A stretch of DNA of 15,894 bases from contig PMBX01000204.1 in the NCBI GenBank assembly GCA_003153915.1, positions 1 to 15,894 on the forward strand, read 5' to 3'. A program made the position numbers and the translations under genes. The notes below the pieces were generated by a model. It saw nothing but the letters and a program-made list of their open reading frames with translations. It searched no databases and was not told the origin of the DNA. Source of the stretch: Phycisphaerales bacterium (GTDB lineage Bacteria > Planctomycetota > Phycisphaerae > SM23-33). Positions 13,960 through 15,894 of this stretch are shown piece by piece (positions within the stretch are counted from its first letter, which is position 1; each line of letters begins with the position of its first letter).

Positions 13960-14059
13960 ACGTCACAGGTCGCTACCTTGAGTAACCTCTCGACCGTCGT
14001 ATTGCCCCAGGAGGAGGAGGAAGGCAATTTGTCGGCGGGCGCTCGTCTCCGCCGATCCG
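13960..14059 (-). repeat. RNA domain R1 (5' copy of the tandem repeat)
   Basis: Hairpin 1: TCGGCGG / CCGCCGA with loop AGACGAGCGC (14055-14032). Hairpin 2: ATTGCC / GGCAAT with a 16-nt loop holding four CCT units (14028-14001). A GGTCG/CGACC stem encloses GGTTAC (13987-13982). The domain ends TGACGT. Confidence 0.75.
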
Positions 14060-14218
14060 ACAATCTTTGAGGTTGCTCATTCGGACTCCCTCGACGGCTC
14101 TCTCAAGCCGCCACAGGCTCCTGGATAGCCCAGGCCTGCCTTATCACGCCGCTGCTCAAGGCGGCGCGGCCCATTTAAGGGCCTCTTGCTCCCTCCGAAC
14201 CAAACCTCTCTCAATAAT

Positions 14219-14641
14219 TCACTTTTCACCGGAGGCGCGGCAAACAATGGCGGACCACTGTTCCACACTCACCGGGCGAGTCAGAAATAACGCGCCGCCC
14301 TCACGGGCCGTGCGCTCCTCAGCCCCGCAACCCCGGTCGCCCACAACGGTGACCGGACAACGAGGCCAGTAGCGCCGAAACCACGCAAGCGCCCCTCGCA
14401 ACTCGGCCTGACTATCACCGGCAGCGATAATCGCCGAGGTGATCGAACAAGCCGGGGGGTTGGAGATCATGTCCCTGATCTGCCCATACGCCTGGAGGCG
14501 GCCGCTATAAACTTTCAACCTCAACAACTCTCGACCGACCTGATCGGTCTCGAAAATGTTTTGGCACGTCATCACGACGCACATCTCGTGACCGCGGCCC
14601 GGCCTAATCGCCAAGGCCTTACGCGCCTTCTGCTCTAACAT
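14219..14641 (-). CDS. Small protein, possibly a degenerate response-regulator receiver domain
   Basis: The 140-residue protein starts MLEQKARKALAIRPG; GAGGAAGGG lies just upstream of the ATG at 14641 and a -24/-12 promoter about 60 bp further. The frame is open to 14851, but that would include the promoter, so the short form is chosen. Residues ~55-137 show an alternating strand/helix pattern: ITSAIIAAGDSQAELRGALAWFRRYWPRCPVTVVGD, given here as positions ~67-103, then AREGGALFLTRPVSVEQWSAIV. The PVTVVGD...AREGGALFLTRPV part resembles the beta4-alpha4-beta5 end of receiver domains, where 'GA..YLxKP' is usual, with Arg in place of the conserved Lys. The phosphorylatable Asp triad is not evident. 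It lies upstream of the structured RNA and downstream of the sigma-54 activator gene. Function is not known; a regulatory partner of the RNA or activator is inference. Confidence 0.65.
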   Translation of the reverse strand: MLEQKARKALAIRPGRGHEMCVVMTCQNIFETDQVGRELLRLKVYSGRLQAYGQIRDMISNPPACSITSAIIAAGDSQAELRGALAWFRRYWPRCPVTVVGDRGCGAEERTAREGGALFLTRPVSVEQWSAIVCRASGEK

Positions 14642-14702
14642 TCCCTTCCTCGTTTGCTTCAAGAGGCTCCGGCGTAACTTGCTTCGCTCCGCATATACAT
14701 AT

Positions 14703-14718
14703 AGCAAGGCTGATGCCG
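14703..14718 (-). promoter_or_regulatory. Sigma-54 (RpoN) -24/-12 promoter
   Basis: CGGCATCAGCCTTGCT on the minus strand has the invariant GG and GC ten bases apart. It matches TGGCAC at four of six and TTGCW fully. Transcription would start near 14693, about 52 nt before the ATG at 14641. Chance GG-N10-GC matches are common, but this one lies between a sigma-54 activator gene, dyad sites and a coding start. Confidence 0.55.
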
Positions 14719-14740
14719 TGGAATAATTCCAAGATGGAAT
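14719..14740. promoter_or_regulatory. Operator-like palindromes next to the -24 box
   Basis: TGGAAT-A-ATTCCA (14719-14731) is a perfect dyad, and ATTCCA-AGA-TGGAAT (14726-14740) reuses its second half, giving three alternating half-sites. They abut the -24 box. This could bind a repressor or accessory factor; no regulator is assigned. Confidence 0.4.
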
Positions 14741-14811
14741 TTTATAACTACCTGACACAAAACGAGATATGAAAACATTAAATTTCGCTTCACCAGGCGC
14801 TCCAGGCACGC

Positions 14812-14870
14812 TGTCGCAAAGTGCAACAACGACTGTCGCTGGGGAGGACAAACTGTCGCAATGTGGCCAT
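14812..14870. promoter_or_regulatory. Three upstream activator sites for a sigma-54 activator
   Basis: Three 17-bp copies begin TGTCGC at 14812, 14834 and 14854, thus 22 and 20 bp apart (about two helical turns). The first two read TGTCGC-N5-GCAACA and TGTCGC-N5-AGGACA, both TGT-N11-ACA dyads; the third ends CAT. They lie about 120-175 bp upstream of the predicted start, the usual distance for enhancer-binding activators. Confidence 0.55.
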
Positions 14871-14941
14871 GCCGCCGATGGTTACAGGGACGAAGGGGGA
14901 ATTTGTTTAGGGGTGGCTGCGGCGGCTAGACGCTGGAAATT

Positions 14942-14958
14942 CCCGCCCCGACGGCGGG
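14942..14958 (-). terminator. Weak terminator candidate after the activator gene
   Basis: CCCGCC/GGCGGG with a 5-nt loop, 63 bp after the activator stop. On the minus strand it is followed by AATTT only, so termination would be partial at best. Confidence 0.3.
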
Positions 14959-15020
14959 CAAGAGACACAAAAGGATTAATACTGGGAGGAAAAAGAGTGG
15001 GGGACGGGACTCGCCAGGTG

Positions 15021-15894
15021 TTACTGCTCGGCGTCTTCCAGGCCCAGAATACGCATCTTTCGCAACAGGGTACTGCGGTGGATCTTCAACAGCCGGGCGG
15101 CGGCGGAACGGTTGAACTGGGTCAGTTCCAGCGCCCGGCGGATCGTTTTAGCCTCGTTGACGGCAAGATTGAACGAACCGGCACCTGCGTCATCGGCGCG
15201 GTCCAGCCGATCCTCGCGCCGGCGGCGGTGCTGTACGGACATGGGGGAGTATTCCCCGTTGCCTTCACTCGGTCCCGGCGGGCCGGGAGGAAGGTTGGCT
15301 GCATAGAGCCGCTCCACGTATCCGCAAAGCTCACGGACATTGCCCGGCCAGGGATATTTCGTCAGGCAACTCAGCAGATACGGGCTGAGCCGGCGGCGGG
15401 GCAGGGCATATTGGGCGGCGAAGTAATCCAGGTAATAGTCCAGCAACGGTTCGATGTCCTCAACACGGGTTCGCAGCGGTGGAATCTCGATACGAACGAT
15501 GTTGAGCCGGTGGAAAAGGTCAGCTCGGAAAGTCCCTTCGGCCACGTGGCGGGGGAGGTTGCAGTTGGTGGATGCGATAAAACGTACGTTGACGGCGATG
15601 GGTTTGTCGGCGCCCACGGGCGTCACCTCGCGCTCCTGCAACAACCGCAGCAGCTTGGGCTGGAGGTGCAAGGGAAGCTCGCCGATTTCGTCCAGAAGCA
15701 GCGTGCCCCCATCCGCGGCGCGGACGATGCCCAGGGTGTGGCTTTCGGCGCCGGTAAAGGAGCCTTTGACATGGCCGTAAAACTGGCTCTCAAAAAGAGT
15801 TTCGCTGATGGCAGGGCAGTTGACGGGGATGAATGGCCCGCCCGATCGGCTGGAAAGGTTATGGATCCGCCGCGCCAGCAATTCCTTGCCGGTG
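15021..15894 (-). CDS. Sigma-54-dependent transcriptional activator, 5' truncated by window edge
   Basis: The 290 visible residues cover most of the AAA+ domain and the DNA-binding domain of an NtrC-family enhancer-binding protein. It begins inside the Walker A motif (TGKELLARRIH). FIPVNCPAISETLFESQFYGHVKGSFTGAE (cited around residues 22-52) contains GSFTGA, the loop that contacts sigma-54, with Ser instead of the usual Ala. Walker B is GGTLLLDEIGELPL; the arginine-finger region FRADLFHRLNIVRIEIPPLR and KYPWPGNVREL follow. A Pro/Gly/Arg-rich linker leads to a Fis-type helix-turn-helix (RRALELTQFNRSAAARLLKIHRSTLLRKM, residues ~250-280). The input domain is outside the window. It lies directly upstream of the dyad sites and -24/-12 promoter, so I infer that it controls that transcript, and perhaps itself. 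Confidence 0.95.
   Translation of the reverse strand, partial: TGKELLARRIHNLSSRSGGPFIPVNCPAISETLFESQFYGHVKGSFTGAESHTLGIVRAADGGTLLLDEIGELPLHLQPKLLRLLQEREVTPVGADKPIAVNVRFIASTNCNLPRHVAEGTFRADLFHRLNIVRIEIPPLRTRVEDIEPLLDYYLDYFAAQYALPRRRLSPYLLSCLTKYPWPGNVRELCGYVERLYAANLPPGPPGPSEGNGEYSPMSVQHRRRREDRLDRADDAGAGSFNLAVNEAKTIRRALELTQFNRSAAARLLKIHRSTLLRKMRILGLEDAEQ

Larger units (their letters stand above)
13803..14218 (-). ncRNA. Structured RNA with tandem domains and CU-rich hairpin loops
   Basis: This 416-nt stretch has no credible reading frame and ends in a strong terminator. In minus-strand order it shows five or more 5' hairpins: 14183-14168 (GGCCC/GGGCC), 14166-14147 (CGCCGC/GCGGCG), 14138-14114 (9 bp with a 2-nt bulge) and 14110-14095 (CGGCT/AGCCG), then a weaker GAGG/CCTC closure. 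Two homologous domains follow (14059-13960 and 13956-13839). Each has a hairpin with loop AGAYGAGCGC, a 3-nt gap, a hairpin with a loop of CUCC repeats, and a GGTTAC...TGACGT end. The 5' end is not defined: it may be the 3' part of a transcript starting near 14693 that also encodes the 140-residue protein, or a processed or separately initiated RNA. I recognise no known family (not RNase P, tmRNA, 6S or SRP). Confidence 0.75.
14642..15020. other. 379-bp regulatory region between activator gene and small-protein gene
   Basis: No gene is supported. In minus-strand order it holds a weak hairpin (14958-14942), three TGTCGC dyads (14870-14812), an AT-rich stretch (about 14800-14730) that would bend easily, palindromic half-sites (14740-14719), a -24/-12 promoter (14718-14703) and about 50 nt of leader. 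The order matches a sigma-54 control region. Confidence 0.6.

Noticed and set aside
13901..14028. GGAGGAGG hairpin loops on the plus strand, like a CsrA-sequestering RNA
   Set aside because: The U-tract terminator at 13810-13803 and all neighbouring regulatory signals point to the minus strand; the plus strand has no U-tract after the structure.
13974..14102. Resemblance of GAGGGAGTCCG to the RNase P RNA core GAGGAAAGTCCGGGC
   Set aside because: Only a short partial match; the other RNase P conserved segments are missing and the hairpin order does not fit.
14642..14851. N-terminal extension of the receiver-like protein
   Set aside because: It contains the -24/-12 promoter and AT-rich control region, and the ATG at 14641 has the better ribosome site.

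Overview
The window reads as chromosomal DNA of a GC-rich planctomycete, most likely of the Phycisphaerae type. This rests on recalled family resemblance: a roughly 400-residue tandem nucleoside-diphosphate-kinase-like protein, the hypothetical protein at 2407-3168, and a stand-alone CoaC decarboxylase. It is not a computed placement. No tRNA, rRNA, CRISPR array or insertion sequence was seen.

Layout. 1-240 is the 3' end of a peptidoglycan amidase. 262-1146 (-) is a lipoprotein, divergent from a serine acetyltransferase (1448-2365, +), which is followed by a conserved hypothetical gene (2407-3168). 3169-3721 has no protein gene but holds a candidate minus-strand small RNA and the leader of purD (3722-4990). 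Convergent to purD is a two-gene minus operon: an NDK-like protein and a glyoxalase-II-like hydrolase. 7172-12296 is a housekeeping block on the plus strand: pheA, tpiA, secG, yicC, gmk, rpoZ, coaC. A flavodoxin-like gene and pdxJ follow on the minus strand, separated by a palindromic REP-like doublet that also occurs between rpoZ and coaC.

The most interesting part is 13803-15894, all on the minus strand. In transcription order it holds a sigma-54-dependent activator (partial at the window edge), three evenly spaced copies of a TGTCGC-type dyad, an AT-rich spacer, a -24/-12 promoter, a 140-residue protein that may be a degenerate receiver domain, and about 416 nt of highly structured non-coding sequence ending in a strong intrinsic terminator. 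The RNA contains two homologous tandem domains. Each has a hairpin with a constant AGAYGAGCGC loop on a stem with compensatory changes, then a hairpin whose loop is built from CUCC repeats complementary to Shine-Dalgarno sequences. I infer a locally activated sigma-54 regulatory RNA unit that I cannot assign to any known RNA family.

The second RNA candidate (3278-3397, -) also displays C-rich loops. The other genes are core metabolism and information processing: cysteine, purine, phenylalanine, pyridoxal phosphate and CoA synthesis, glycolysis, protein export and transcription. A notable oddity there is a SecG carrying a C-terminal extension like a chitobiase C-terminal domain.
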